From NCBI GenBank assembly GCA_913043145.1, contig CAJWLP010000015.1:1-35016 (forward strand): a stretch of DNA of 35,016 bases, read 5' to 3'. Below, in pieces: positions 1 to 7,294 of this stretch. Positions within the stretch are counted from its first letter, which is position 1, and each line of letters opens with the position of its first letter. The DNA is from an uncultured Bacteroidota bacterium (GTDB lineage Bacteria; Bacteroidota; Bacteroidia; NS11-12g; UBA9320). The notes under the pieces are model-generated. The model ran no database searches. It saw only the letters and a list, made by a program, of their open reading frames with translations, and was not told where the DNA came from. The position numbers and the translations under genes are program-made.

Positions 1-319
1 GGTTGATTAATGACGCTCACCTTAAGCCACTCTGAAGACAAGTCATTTGAGAAGTGATTCTGATAGTTGTTGTCTGAATAATAATGGGTAAGTATAACCC
101 CAGATAAAAAAAACAACCATAGAGCAAGAATTGACCCAAGCCTGATAAGTAAAAAAACTAATCTCTTTTTTAAAATGAAATGGATGAAGACCAGTGCAAA
201 TAAACTAACCAGAAATACTAAAATCACCCAATTTATAGAAATGAAAGTACTTGTAGGTACAAGTATCCCAACAATAAACGGAATCAAAAACTTAAGAAGC
301 GGAATATGCTTCCATACAT
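1..319 (-). CDS. ComEC/Rec2-family competence protein, N-terminal fragment
   Basis: This frame is open from an ATG at 317-319 to the left edge, giving 106 residues of a longer protein. A TGA lies directly before the ATG, so the start cannot move further upstream in frame. The fragment begins MYGSIFRFLSFLIPFIVGIL, is almost wholly hydrophobic, and has about three membrane segments (roughly residues 8-24, 29-49 and 55-80). A short charged segment with NDLSSEWLKV follows. A start of this kind, Pro-Phe-x-x-Gly-Ile in the first helix followed by two closely packed helices, is typical of the DUF4131 region of Bacteroidota ComEC proteins, which form the inner-membrane channel for incoming single-stranded DNA. 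The diagnostic competence and metallo-beta-lactamase domains lie outside the window, so the call rests on the N-terminus alone. It sits 16 bases downstream of the next gene on the same strand and is probably co-transcribed with it. Confidence 0.6.
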
Positions 320-335
320 TCAATTTTAGTTAGAA

Positions 336-905
336 TTAAACATACTTTCTGTAAATTAAAGCCTTTAGCTCATCTTTCAACTCCTCTTGATCCCAGTTCC
401 CTCTTACTTTATATGCTTTATAAATCTCAAATGCTTCATCTCGATTGGAAGCATTATCTATTTCGGTTATAAATGAATTATATCCCGACTTATCCCCATC
501 AAAAAACACATTTTGAAACTCGAATCGCTTTGCTATTGACATTCCTTTAGCAATACTAGAGATGGGTTTGTTACTATATTTTTCAAACAAAGAAAGCATT
601 TCCTCATTTTCATTTTTCAAGGGATCTTCCTTATCTGCAACTTTATTTTGTTCTGTATGTGAAACAGATTCTTTCTCCTCTTTTGAAGAAATCTTTTCTT
701 TCTTAGCAACTTCAGCTTTTAAAGATTTAAGCTTCCCCTTCAAAGCCAAACTGTTTACCTCATCGTAAAGATCAATACAATGTTTTCTGAACACATCGAT
801 ATCCAACTGTGACAACTTTTCTGAATGTAAGCTCAACCTACTATTATGAATACTCAACATCCCTAAAAGTTCATCAATTTTTTCATGGATTTTATCTCTA
901 CTCAT
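336..905 (-). CDS. Hypothetical protein, charged, no recognised domain
   Basis: I do not recognise this 189-residue protein. It has no signal peptide or membrane segment and should be cytoplasmic. The N-terminal 60 residues are predicted helical. A Lys/Glu/Ser-rich low-complexity linker follows at about residues 60-100, and then a more compact C-terminal part with the segments AKRFEFQNVFFDGD and YKVRGNWDQEELKDELKAL. The layout of helical head, disordered linker and folded tail suggests a scaffold or interaction protein, but no function can be assigned. It lies 16 bases upstream of the ComEC-like gene on the same strand and is divergent from tdk across 64 bases. Confidence 0.75.
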   Translation of the reverse strand: MSRDKIHEKIDELLGMLSIHNSRLSLHSEKLSQLDIDVFRKHCIDLYDEVNSLALKGKLKSLKAEVAKKEKISSKEEKESVSHTEQNKVADKEDPLKNENEEMLSLFEKYSNKPISSIAKGMSIAKRFEFQNVFFDGDKSGYNSFITEIDNASNRDEAFEIYKAYKVRGNWDQEELKDELKALIYRKYV

Positions 906-969
906 TTTTATTAATTTCTACGAATAAAATCAAATAATATTACATTCGAGACTTCGTAATTAACAAGGC

Positions 970-1557
970 ATGTATACAAAACCAAAAAATAGCATGGGAT
1001 GGATAGAAATTATTTGCGGATCTATGTTCTCAGGAAAAACAGAGGAACTAATCCGAAGAATTAAACGTGCTAAAATAGCAAACCAAACGGTACATATATT
1101 TAAGCCTGAAATGGAAGTTAGGTATCATAAAGAAAAGATTGTTTCACACGATGACAATCAAATAGACTCTACACCAATCCATGACCCCAAAGAAATATTA
1201 AAATTGGCTGATAGCGTAGATGTGATTGGAATAGATGAAGCACAATTTTTTAGTCCCAACTTAGCTGAAGTGTGCAATCAACTAGCAAATAAAAATAAAC
1301 GAATCATCATTGCTGGTTTAGATATGGATTTTTTAGGAAATCCCTTTGGTGTCATGCCTAATCTTATGGCAATGGCGGAATTGGTAACTAAAGTTCATGC
1401 CATATGTATGAAGTGTGGTTCTGAAGCACAATTTTCTTATCGCTTTTCAAATGCTGGCGATCAAGTAAAATTAGGAGAAAAAGATTTATACGAACCCAGG
1501 TGTCGCACATGTTTTAACCAAGGGATGGAAAAACAACAATTGGATAGAAATAAATAA
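970..1557 (+). CDS. tdk: Thymidine kinase (type II, TK1-like)
   Basis: Transfers a phosphate from ATP to thymidine to make dTMP in the pyrimidine salvage pathway, in the cytoplasm. The 195-residue length suits the type II family. The Walker A loop GSMFSGKTE is at residues 17-25 and the Walker B segment GIDEAQFF at about 87-94. Four zinc-binding cysteines form the C-terminal lasso: C146 and C149 (CMKC), then C178 and C181 (CRTC). An alternative ATG lies eight codons downstream, before GWIEIICGS. Related proteins usually carry a short tail here, so I keep the first ATG, without certainty. The last 44 bases overlap the 3' end of the convergent UbiA-like gene. Confidence 0.97.
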   Translation: MYTKPKNSMGWIEIICGSMFSGKTEELIRRIKRAKIANQTVHIFKPEMEVRYHKEKIVSHDDNQIDSTPIHDPKEILKLADSVDVIGIDEAQFFSPNLAEVCNQLANKNKRIIIAGLDMDFLGNPFGVMPNLMAMAELVTKVHAICMKCGSEAQFSYRFSNAGDQVKLGEKDLYEPRCRTCFNQGMEKQQLDRNK

Positions 1558-2374
1558 GGTCCCCAAAAAATCGGTATCGATCGTTGAATTTAAAATAGGA
1601 AGAAAAAATAGTAATGCAAAGAAGGGTGAGCTGCATTGATACAAACACAAAAAAAATGATCGACGTAAGATGGCAGTTAATATAAGAAATAATCAACATG
1701 ATCATCGATATCCCAATTCCTAGATAGATCAAACTTCTGAATTTACTTCGGCTATACAGATGTGCTATTGTGAGCATATTATCTCTTTGGTCTCGATCTC
1801 GATCATAAAAAGAAAAAATCAATAAGTTTGATAGGTTGATGAAATAAAAAATAATGAAAATGTAGGTTAGTTGAGGCAGGTTAAGAGACACCTCGTTGCC
1901 AATCAATGGTGTGACAACAAAACCTATTGTAACAACTAATGCGACAAATATTTCTTTTAGATACCTTAAAAATTTATACTTACGTGACAAAAAATAGTTA
2001 ATACAAAAATGTAAGAATGTCAATATGCTCAGAAATAAGACATAGCTGTAATAAACTCGAGGAACCCAAAATGAAAGACCAATTATAATTATTGAACCAG
2101 ATATTATCCATCGAATTATTTGCTTTTGCCTTAAAAAATGCTCACGATGCCTGATAGAGGAGGCGTTCTTTCCTATACCCAAGCCGTCTAATAAGTGATC
2201 AAGCGTATATATAATCCACATACTTAGCGATAGCCCTGATGCCAAAACATAGTTTGGCTTAACATCAAATAAATTACTGAAAAATAAATAGGATGATAAT
2301 GAACCTAAGGCAACAAGGATGCTGTAAGTGTTAATGAAGTTCAGAATTGATTGATATGAATAAAATCGTTTCAC
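1514..2374 (-). CDS. UbiA-superfamily-like integral membrane protein
   Basis: A 286-residue protein with about eight hydrophobic segments and two acidic loops placed as in UbiA prenyltransferases. These are YTLDHLLDG at residues 57-64 (D59 and D63) and YDRDRDQRD at 190-198 (D191 and D195, a DxxxD pattern). In the family these aspartates bind magnesium and a prenyl diphosphate, which is joined to an aromatic or polar acceptor. The first motif lacks the usual Asn before the Asp, so the fit is remote and the substrate is unknown. The gene follows the short nfu by 13 bases, last in a minus-strand group, and its 3' end overlaps tdk. A non-enzymatic membrane protein cannot be excluded. Confidence 0.7.
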   Translation of the reverse strand: MKRFYSYQSILNFINTYSILVALGSLSSYLFFSNLFDVKPNYVLASGLSLSMWIIYTLDHLLDGLGIGKNASSIRHREHFLRQKQIIRWIISGSIIIIGLSFWVPRVYYSYVLFLSILTFLHFCINYFLSRKYKFLRYLKEIFVALVVTIGFVVTPLIGNEVSLNLPQLTYIFIIFYFINLSNLLIFSFYDRDRDQRDNMLTIAHLYSRSKFRSLIYLGIGISMIMLIISYINCHLTSIIFFVFVSMQLTLLCITIFSSYFKFNDRYRFFGDLIYFYPIVVFPSLG

Positions 2375-2387
2375 AACGAGCTTACTT

Positions 2388-2618
2388 TTATTCGATAGCT
2401 AGAACAGATTCAACCTCAGGCAATAATTTTTTAATACTTTCCTCAATGCCTGCTTTCATCGTAAGATGACTAATACTGCAGGTACTGCATGCACCCAGAA
2501 GACGAAGTTTCACGATATTATTTTCATAAGCTACAAATTCAACATCGCCCCCATCCTGCTTCAAGAAGGGTCTCACACTATCAAGTGCCTCTAGTATTTT
2601 ATTCTCTGACGTTGACAT
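2388..2618 (-). CDS. Nfu-type Fe-S scaffold, single NifU C-terminal domain
   Basis: A 76-residue protein that is essentially one NifU-like domain. It holds and passes on Fe-S clusters in the cytoplasm. The cluster-binding CxxC is C44-S-T-C47, preceded by the conserved KLRLLGA strand and followed by a helix ending LLPEVESV, as in the family. It has no A-type or Nfu N-terminal domain, unlike the second Nfu at 29712-30275. It starts 21 bases after the Mrp ATPase gene, and the pairing of carrier ATPase and scaffold supports a shared role in cluster delivery. Confidence 0.93.
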   Translation of the reverse strand: MSTSENKILEALDSVRPFLKQDGGDVEFVAYENNIVKLRLLGACSTCSISHLTMKAGIEESIKKLLPEVESVLAIE

Positions 2619-2639
2619 TTAACTTCAAATTTATTGTTT

Positions 2640-3647
2640 TTATTTGGATGCGGCTAGAATAGAAAGTTTTTGAACAATTTTACCTGTAATGGCAAGATAA
2701 TCTTTATGGATATTATCAAACTTTTTATTTTCCTTGATAGGAATTTCACCCAAAAAATCAACGGAGGATTCTTTGCTTAATTTCTGACCACCTTCTTTAC
2801 CAAAAATATAATACTTTTCACCATTTTCGTCTGGCTGAAAAAAACTCATATTTTCAACAATGCCTAAAATATTCTGGCTTATGTGTGGGTTGCGGAACAT
2901 ATCAATAGCTTTTCGAGTATCTGCAACAGCAACTTCCTCCGGGGTTGTAATTAGAACCACACCACTTATAGGAATATGTTGAACAACACTCAAATGTATA
3001 TCTCCAGTACCTGGTGGTAAATCTATAATAAGGTAATCGAGATTTCCCCATTTCACATCACTACAAAACTGACTAATCGCCTTTGATAACATTGGTCCTC
3101 TCCAAACGAGGGCTTGTTTCGTATCCACCATATAACCAATGCTCATAGTTTGAACACCCTGATTCTCAATTGGAACCATTAAGTCACCATCCATTTCAGG
3201 CTTTTTGTCAACTGTATTCATCAGAGTTGGTATCGAAGGACCATGGATATCTGCATCCATCAACCCAACTTTAGCCCCTGATATAGCTAATGTTCTAGAC
3301 AGATTAATAGCAAATGTACTCTTACCAACACCCCCCTTGCCAGATGCGACAGCAATAATATTTTTAATTCCAGATAAAACAGATTGGTCGTCTCTGCTCT
3401 GTTGAACGTTAGACGTTATATTAATTTTTACAATTGCCTCTGAATTAACCATTGTATAAATTGCATTTTTACATGCATTGACAATACTTTCCTTCATAGG
3501 ACAAGCTGGAGTAGTTAAGACTAAATCAAAGGCAACTTCGGCTCCATTTATGGATAAATCTTGGATCATTCCCAAAGAAACTAAATCCTTTTTAAGGTCA
3601 GGATCTTCAACATAGCTCAATGCTTCTATAATCTGGTCTTTATTCAT
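2640..3647 (-). CDS. mrp: Mrp/ApbC-family Fe-S carrier P-loop ATPase
   Basis: A 335-residue protein with an N-terminal MIP18/DUF59 domain (about 1-80, with TTPACPMK at 45-52) and a ParA-like ATPase domain from about 95. The deviant Walker A GKGGVGKS is at 103-110, DADIHGPSIP at 131-140 and DLPPGTGD at 209-216. Members of this family bind and transfer Fe-S clusters in an ATP-dependent way. Most proteobacterial and eukaryotic members have a CxxC late in the ATPase domain. Here the matching segment, ENMSFFQPDENG at about 265-276, has no cysteine, as I recall for other Bacteroidota members, so cluster binding would need other ligands. Its ATG shares one base with the stop of the preceding gene (TAATG), suggesting translational coupling, and nfu follows. 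Confidence 0.95.
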   Translation of the reverse strand: MNKDQIIEALSYVEDPDLKKDLVSLGMIQDLSINGAEVAFDLVLTTPACPMKESIVNACKNAIYTMVNSEAIVKINITSNVQQSRDDQSVLSGIKNIIAVASGKGGVGKSTFAINLSRTLAISGAKVGLMDADIHGPSIPTLMNTVDKKPEMDGDLMVPIENQGVQTMSIGYMVDTKQALVWRGPMLSKAISQFCSDVKWGNLDYLIIDLPPGTGDIHLSVVQHIPISGVVLITTPEEVAVADTRKAIDMFRNPHISQNILGIVENMSFFQPDENGEKYYIFGKEGGQKLSKESSVDFLGEIPIKENKKFDNIHKDYLAITGKIVQKLSILAASK

Positions 3648-3961
3648 TATTTATTTTTAATAAAAAATATGCGTTTATTCATCTTGACTACAAACCACTT
3701 AACAAATTTATGCTGTCCTAAAATACTGCCTATTACAAATAGGAATAGTTGGTAAACTAAGTAAACAATAAAAATGGTAATAATAAGTTCGTACCACAAC
3801 AATTCTCCATATGTCGACTTACTAAATAAATACTCGGTAATGGGTTTTCTAACGAATACAATCGAGGAACCTGTGATTGCAAAAATCACAAAAATCCAAA
3901 GTAATTGAAGGTCAGATTCAATGTTCCATTTATGTTTGAGTTTTTGAATAATTTTCTTCAT
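3647..3961 (-). CDS. Small two-helix membrane protein, DUF6787-like
   Basis: A 104-residue protein. A short basic head, KLKHKWNIESDLQLLWIF, leads into a membrane helix at about residues 19-36. A second hydrophobic stretch spans about 52-82, and the tail KFVKWFVVKMNKR is basic. The pattern of W-x-I-E-S, then ITGSS, then K-P-I/V and a C-terminal G-Q-x-K-F is one I associate with a conserved Bacteroidota family of unknown function, recalled as DUF6787. The family number is from memory. Its stop codon overlaps the mrp start by one base, so it probably shares transcript and translation with the Fe-S genes, but nothing shows a role in that pathway. Confidence 0.8.
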   Translation of the reverse strand: MKKIIQKLKHKWNIESDLQLLWIFVIFAITGSSIVFVRKPITEYLFSKSTYGELLWYELIITIFIVYLVYQLFLFVIGSILGQHKFVKWFVVKMNKRIFFIKNK

Positions 3962-4023
3962 TAAAATATAGCTACTAAATTAGTTATTTAAACATTCAAC
4001 TATATCATTTTGTGTTCTTGATT

Positions 4024-4056
4024 AAAAAAAAGATGGGAAGCTCTCGCTTCCCATCT
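4024..4056 (-). terminator. Rho-independent terminator of the ompA-like gene
   Basis: A perfect 11-bp stem (4031-4041 with 4046-4056) encloses a 4-base loop. On the minus strand it is followed by eight T residues (A run at 4024-4031, the last also pairing). It lies 28 bases past the stop of the OmpA-family gene and separates it from the Fe-S gene group. Confidence 0.93.
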
Positions 4057-4084
4057 GAATTATAGTTTAGTTTTATGGTAAATA

Positions 4085-5599
4085 TCAGTATACTAACTTA
4101 AAGTCAACTCTTCTATTGAATGCTCTTCCTTTAGCAGTAGAATTATCCGCAACTGGTTTAGATTCTCCATAACCAATAGCTGACATACGACTTTCTTCAA
4201 TACCCTGAGAAGCAAGATATCTTTTAACAGCCTCTGTTCTCTTTTGAGAAAGAACAAGATTGTCTGCATCATCACCTTGATTATCTGTATGGCCCTCAAT
4301 TATAACATTAGCTTCCTTATACTCTTTCATAATTTCAGCTAAGACATTTAAATTCTCAAAAGACTCAGACTTAATAATATCTTTTCCGCTTTCAAAGAAT
4401 ATTCCCTTAGCAGCAAGTCTTATTTTCTCTTTAACTTCTTCCTTAATTTCAGGACAACCTTTGTTCTCTACTATTCCTGGAGTAGCTGGACAAACATCAA
4501 CGTGATCGTATATACCATCTCCATCTGAATCCGGACATCCTTGTCCTTCTAAAGGTCCAGCCTTAAGTGGACACTTATCTTCAGCATCTGTAATACCATC
4601 TCCATCTGAGTCTGGACACCCGTTAAATGCAGCTAAGCCTGGAACTTTAGGACACTTGTCTTCTGAATCAACAATACCATCTCCATCTGAGTCTGGACAC
4701 CCGTTAAATGCTGGTAATCCAGGTACATCTGGACACTTATCATCTTCGTTTATAACACCATCTTTATCGTCATCCATTGGACACCCAACTGTATCAACAG
4801 CGTAATTGATTGGTGTATTAGGACAAATATCAAAGTCATCACTAATTCCGTCTCCGTCCTCATCTTTGATTCTATATGAGCCGCCGTCTCCACCAAAGTT
4901 AAATACGAACCCAAAAGAGTGATATGCATATATATCGTGTAGAGGTTTGTTACCTTCTTGAGCACTATTCAAACGTGCTCCAGAAACCATGTATGGGCTT
5001 GCATCATAATTATCATCAAACGAATAATTGAATTGCTCACTTATTACTAAATCAATTGCATCTGAAACTCTAACTTTAAGTCCTAGACCAGCATTCCAAT
5101 GAGAAGCAATCCAAGATCTATCTAAACGGTAACCTTCATATTTAGGACTTAATGTTTCAGGAGTAAATTTTGAAACAGATGACATAGCACCCCATCCAGC
5201 TCTAATGAAGGGCTTGAATCTGGCATCTTCATCAAGGATGTAACCATTATTAAACTTATAGGTTAACCCAATCACTCCCTCTGTTACACGAGACCTAAAT
5301 CCTACCCTGACAACATCAGCTCTTACAACGTCATAGACATTCTTGTAAAAACCAATATCACCACCACTACCATAAATATTAACATCAAAAGAAGAATTAA
5401 TATACATACCAAATGCTCCTCCAACACCTTGATAATCAGGACTGTTTTTAAAGTATAGTGATGAACCCATGTCGCCATGATACTCACGGAGGCCACCATT
5501 TACTTCAAACCCGAATTTCTTGTAAGACGTCTGGGCATTAACAAAGAATGATGAAAATATTAACAGTAATAGACTTAATCTGAGTAGGTTTTTATTCAT
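4085..5599 (-). CDS. OmpA-family outer membrane protein with thrombospondin type 3 repeats
   Basis: Anchors the outer membrane to peptidoglycan. The 504 residues divide into a signal peptide (about 1-22, cleavage after VNA), a beta-barrel-like domain with alternating hydrophobic strands (about 25-237), a calcium-binding thrombospondin type 3 region (about 246-383) and an OmpA C-terminal peptidoglycan-binding domain (about 394-504). The TSP3 region shows five D-x-D/x-D-G motifs, each followed by a CP pair. The OmpA domain shows IIEGHTDNQGD near 433-443 and NRRVDFKLVY at the end. Two of the TSP3 units share 39 identical bases, suggesting a recent duplication. The gene has its own promoter and terminator, so it appears monocistronic and is likely highly expressed. 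Ligands beyond peptidoglycan and calcium are unknown. Confidence 0.95.
   Translation of the reverse strand: MNKNLLRLSLLLLIFSSFFVNAQTSYKKFGFEVNGGLREYHGDMGSSLYFKNSPDYQGVGGAFGMYINSSFDVNIYGSGGDIGFYKNVYDVVRADVVRVGFRSRVTEGVIGLTYKFNNGYILDEDARFKPFIRAGWGAMSSVSKFTPETLSPKYEGYRLDRSWIASHWNAGLGLKVRVSDAIDLVISEQFNYSFDDNYDASPYMVSGARLNSAQEGNKPLHDIYAYHSFGFVFNFGGDGGSYRIKDEDGDGISDDFDICPNTPINYAVDTVGCPMDDDKDGVINEDDKCPDVPGLPAFNGCPDSDGDGIVDSEDKCPKVPGLAAFNGCPDSDGDGITDAEDKCPLKAGPLEGQGCPDSDGDGIYDHVDVCPATPGIVENKGCPEIKEEVKEKIRLAAKGIFFESGKDIIKSESFENLNVLAEIMKEYKEANVIIEGHTDNQGDDADNLVLSQKRTEAVKRYLASQGIEESRMSAIGYGESKPVADNSTAKGRAFNRRVDFKLVY
4592..4711 (-). repeat. Direct repeat inside the TSP3 region of the OmpA gene
   Basis: The same 39 bases occur at 4592-4630 and 4673-4711, a period of 81 bases or 27 codons, in frame. 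Each copy encodes the FNGCPDSDGDGI part of a calcium-binding TSP3 unit. The DNA identity exceeds what protein constraint needs, so a recent tandem duplication or gene conversion is likely. Confidence 0.85.
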
Positions 5600-5621
5600 A
5601 ATTATACACTTTTTGAGTAAG

Positions 5622-5651
5622 CAATATTACATTAATATGACTAAACTTCAA
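5622..5651 (-). promoter_or_regulatory. Probable sigma-A promoter of the OmpA-family gene
   Basis: On the minus strand a TTG (5649-5651) is separated by 19 bases from TAATATTG (5622-5629). That is a one-mismatch fit to the Bacteroidota TAnnTTTG -7 box with normal spacing. Transcription would start near 5615 and leave a leader of about 15-20 bases. Confidence 0.5.
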
Positions 5652-5667
5652 AAATAATTTTGCTAAT

Positions 5668-6693
5668 TCACCCGCGAATTTTTGTGCATTCAGAACAATT
5701 TTGACAAATATCTATATTGCTTCTGCTTTTTAAAATTAACCTTCTAAACCGATTATATTCATCTCCATCCCAAATTGATTTGAACAATTTTTTATCTAGA
5801 CCACCCAATTGATAGGACCCATCTTTATCAAAGCAGCATGGAACAATTTTCCCATCCCAAGTAACAACACAGGCATGCCACATTCTCCAACAGTGACTCA
5901 GCAGACCATTTTTTATTTTGTAAGACAAGCCTTTTTTTATGTATCTCGAATACTTAGGGTTTTGTGGTAATAAATCACTCCCTGATTCAAAATTATATAT
6001 CTGAGCAGTTTTTATAGTTAAATGATCTACTCCTATTTCTTTTGCCATCTTTTTGATCTCTTCAACTTCATTTTCATTATGCCTAAAAACAATGAATTGC
6101 CATATAATAAATGGTGTTTTTGATTTTAATTTTCTCTTCCATTCAACCATTTTTTTTGTTCCTTCAACTACCTTTTTGAAATCCCCACCTATACGATATT
6201 TAGAATAACTTTCTTGATTCGTTCCGTCAATGGATATAATGAGACGACTCAGTCCACTTTCAACTGTTTTTTGACAATTTTTATCATTGAAATAGTGTCC
6301 ATTACTTGAAGTTGCGGTATAAATATTCCGCTCAGTCGCATAACCTACCATTGAAAGAAAATCTTTGTTCAAATAAGGCTCTCCTTGAAAGTAATACGTA
6401 ATGTAGGTTAGTTCTTTGTGAAGCTGATCGATGATTGATTTATTTAGCTCTGGTTCAAGCATTCCAATGGGTCTGCTGAACGATCGAAGACCACTCGGGC
6501 ATTCTGGACACCTCAAGTTACAACTGGTTGTCGGTTCAATTGAAATTGCTACTGGATACCCTGAATGATAATTTTTTTTTAACCGCTTACTGACGTGATA
6601 GCTTACAAAAATTTTCAATGCGTTAATCAAACGCAATAGAGTGAAGGTTTTTAGATAATTTAACCCATCCGTTAGAATAGCTTTTCTTGACAT
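5668..6693 (-). CDS. Radical SAM protein with SPASM-like C-terminal Fe-S domain
   Basis: A 341-residue enzyme expected to cleave S-adenosylmethionine with a 4Fe-4S cluster. The radical SAM motif is C58-x3-C62-x2-C65 (CNLRCPEC), followed by YYFQGEPYLN near 100-109 in place of the usual GGEP, and ISIDGTNQESY near 153-163. The C-terminal part carries C268, C275, C286, C287, C330, C333 and C336, an arrangement matching a SPASM or twitch-type auxiliary cluster domain. About 45 residues of basic, partly hydrophobic sequence precede the catalytic barrel. Its ATG shares one base with the stop of the upstream membrane-protein gene, so the two are probably co-translated. SPASM enzymes modify peptides or small molecules, but I see no precursor peptide here. 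The neighbouring polysaccharide genes make a sugar or lipid substrate equally possible. Confidence 0.92.
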   Translation of the reverse strand: MSRKAILTDGLNYLKTFTLLRLINALKIFVSYHVSKRLKKNYHSGYPVAISIEPTTSCNLRCPECPSGLRSFSRPIGMLEPELNKSIIDQLHKELTYITYYFQGEPYLNKDFLSMVGYATERNIYTATSSNGHYFNDKNCQKTVESGLSRLIISIDGTNQESYSKYRIGGDFKKVVEGTKKMVEWKRKLKSKTPFIIWQFIVFRHNENEVEEIKKMAKEIGVDHLTIKTAQIYNFESGSDLLPQNPKYSRYIKKGLSYKIKNGLLSHCWRMWHACVVTWDGKIVPCCFDKDGSYQLGGLDKKLFKSIWDGDEYNRFRRLILKSRSNIDICQNCSECTKIRG

Positions 6694-7166
6694 TAATTAA
6701 GATAATCTCTTTTTTTGAGGAAATACAATCCACTTATGAGTGTGAAAACAAGAAAACTGAAGTTTAATACCCAACCCGATAAACTGAAGCCTGTAAAATA
6801 AAAACTACCCATCAAAGTAAATAAGCTACCACCAAAAAATAAATGTAGCCCTATTTTTCTCATCTGTCTTAAGAAAACACTTCCAAAAAGAGCAACAATA
6901 CAGCCTATTATTCGAGTCAAACTAAGTTTTTTATACCTTCTTTCGATAAGATTATACTCTAAATCAGAGATAAACTGATCAAATGTTCCGACTAATGCAG
7001 GATTATTAGACTTTTCTTTTTGGTATTCTAGTGACTCAAGTAGACTATCTCTCAAAAAATTGACACTCTCTGGATGACGATAAGATTCAATATTACTGGC
7101 TATAACGAACGATAATATCAACGTCACTATAAACCCAACGATAGAATATGATTTTGTCAAACCCAT
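6693..7166 (-). CDS. Hypothetical membrane protein, about four helices
   Basis: I do not recognise this 157-residue protein. One hydrophobic segment sits at about residues 8-24. A mainly polar, Glu/Lys-rich stretch of about 55 residues (25-82) follows, probably outside the membrane, and then three hydrophobic segments at about 83-100, 106-127 and 130-149. The C-terminus is basic (LKKRDYLN). Its stop overlaps the start of the radical SAM gene (TAATG), so it likely supports or localises that enzyme. A good promoter lies directly before its ATG. Confidence 0.78.
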   Translation of the reverse strand: MGLTKSYSIVGFIVTLILSFVIASNIESYRHPESVNFLRDSLLESLEYQKEKSNNPALVGTFDQFISDLEYNLIERRYKKLSLTRIIGCIVALFGSVFLRQMRKIGLHLFFGGSLFTLMGSFYFTGFSLSGWVLNFSFLVFTLISGLYFLKKRDYLN

Positions 7167-7173
7167 TTGTGAG

Positions 7174-7205
7174 CAAATCTAACAAAATTCAATCTGTTAA
7201 TTCAA
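7174..7205 (-). promoter_or_regulatory. Probable sigma-A promoter, nearly leaderless, before the membrane protein/radical SAM pair
   Basis: On the minus strand, TAGATTTG (7174-7181) matches the Bacteroidota TAnnTTTG box exactly. A TTG lies 21 bases upstream (7203-7205). The ATG at 7164-7166 is only eight bases past the box, so the transcript would have almost no leader. It makes this pair a transcription unit separate from the polysaccharide genes upstream. Confidence 0.6.
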
Positions 7206-7294
7206 CACTAAATTCACTCAATAAGAAAGTTCGTTTAAAGTATTTATTTCGATTTTAAGCCATGTTATTTTTTCATAAAAGTGCTGTTAAAACG

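Noticed and set aside
941-948. TACATTCG as a promoter box for tdk
   Set aside because: One mismatch in the most conserved half of the box and no TTG at the right distance.
4447-4870. Regularly spaced repeats that might suggest a CRISPR array
   Set aside because: The repeats are in frame within a protein gene and encode calcium-binding DxDGDG units. There are no unique spacers of constant length and no cas genes.
5668-7166. A RiPP biosynthesis locus around the radical SAM/SPASM enzyme
   Set aside because: I found no short precursor-like frame, protease or transporter next to it. The partner is a membrane protein of ordinary size.
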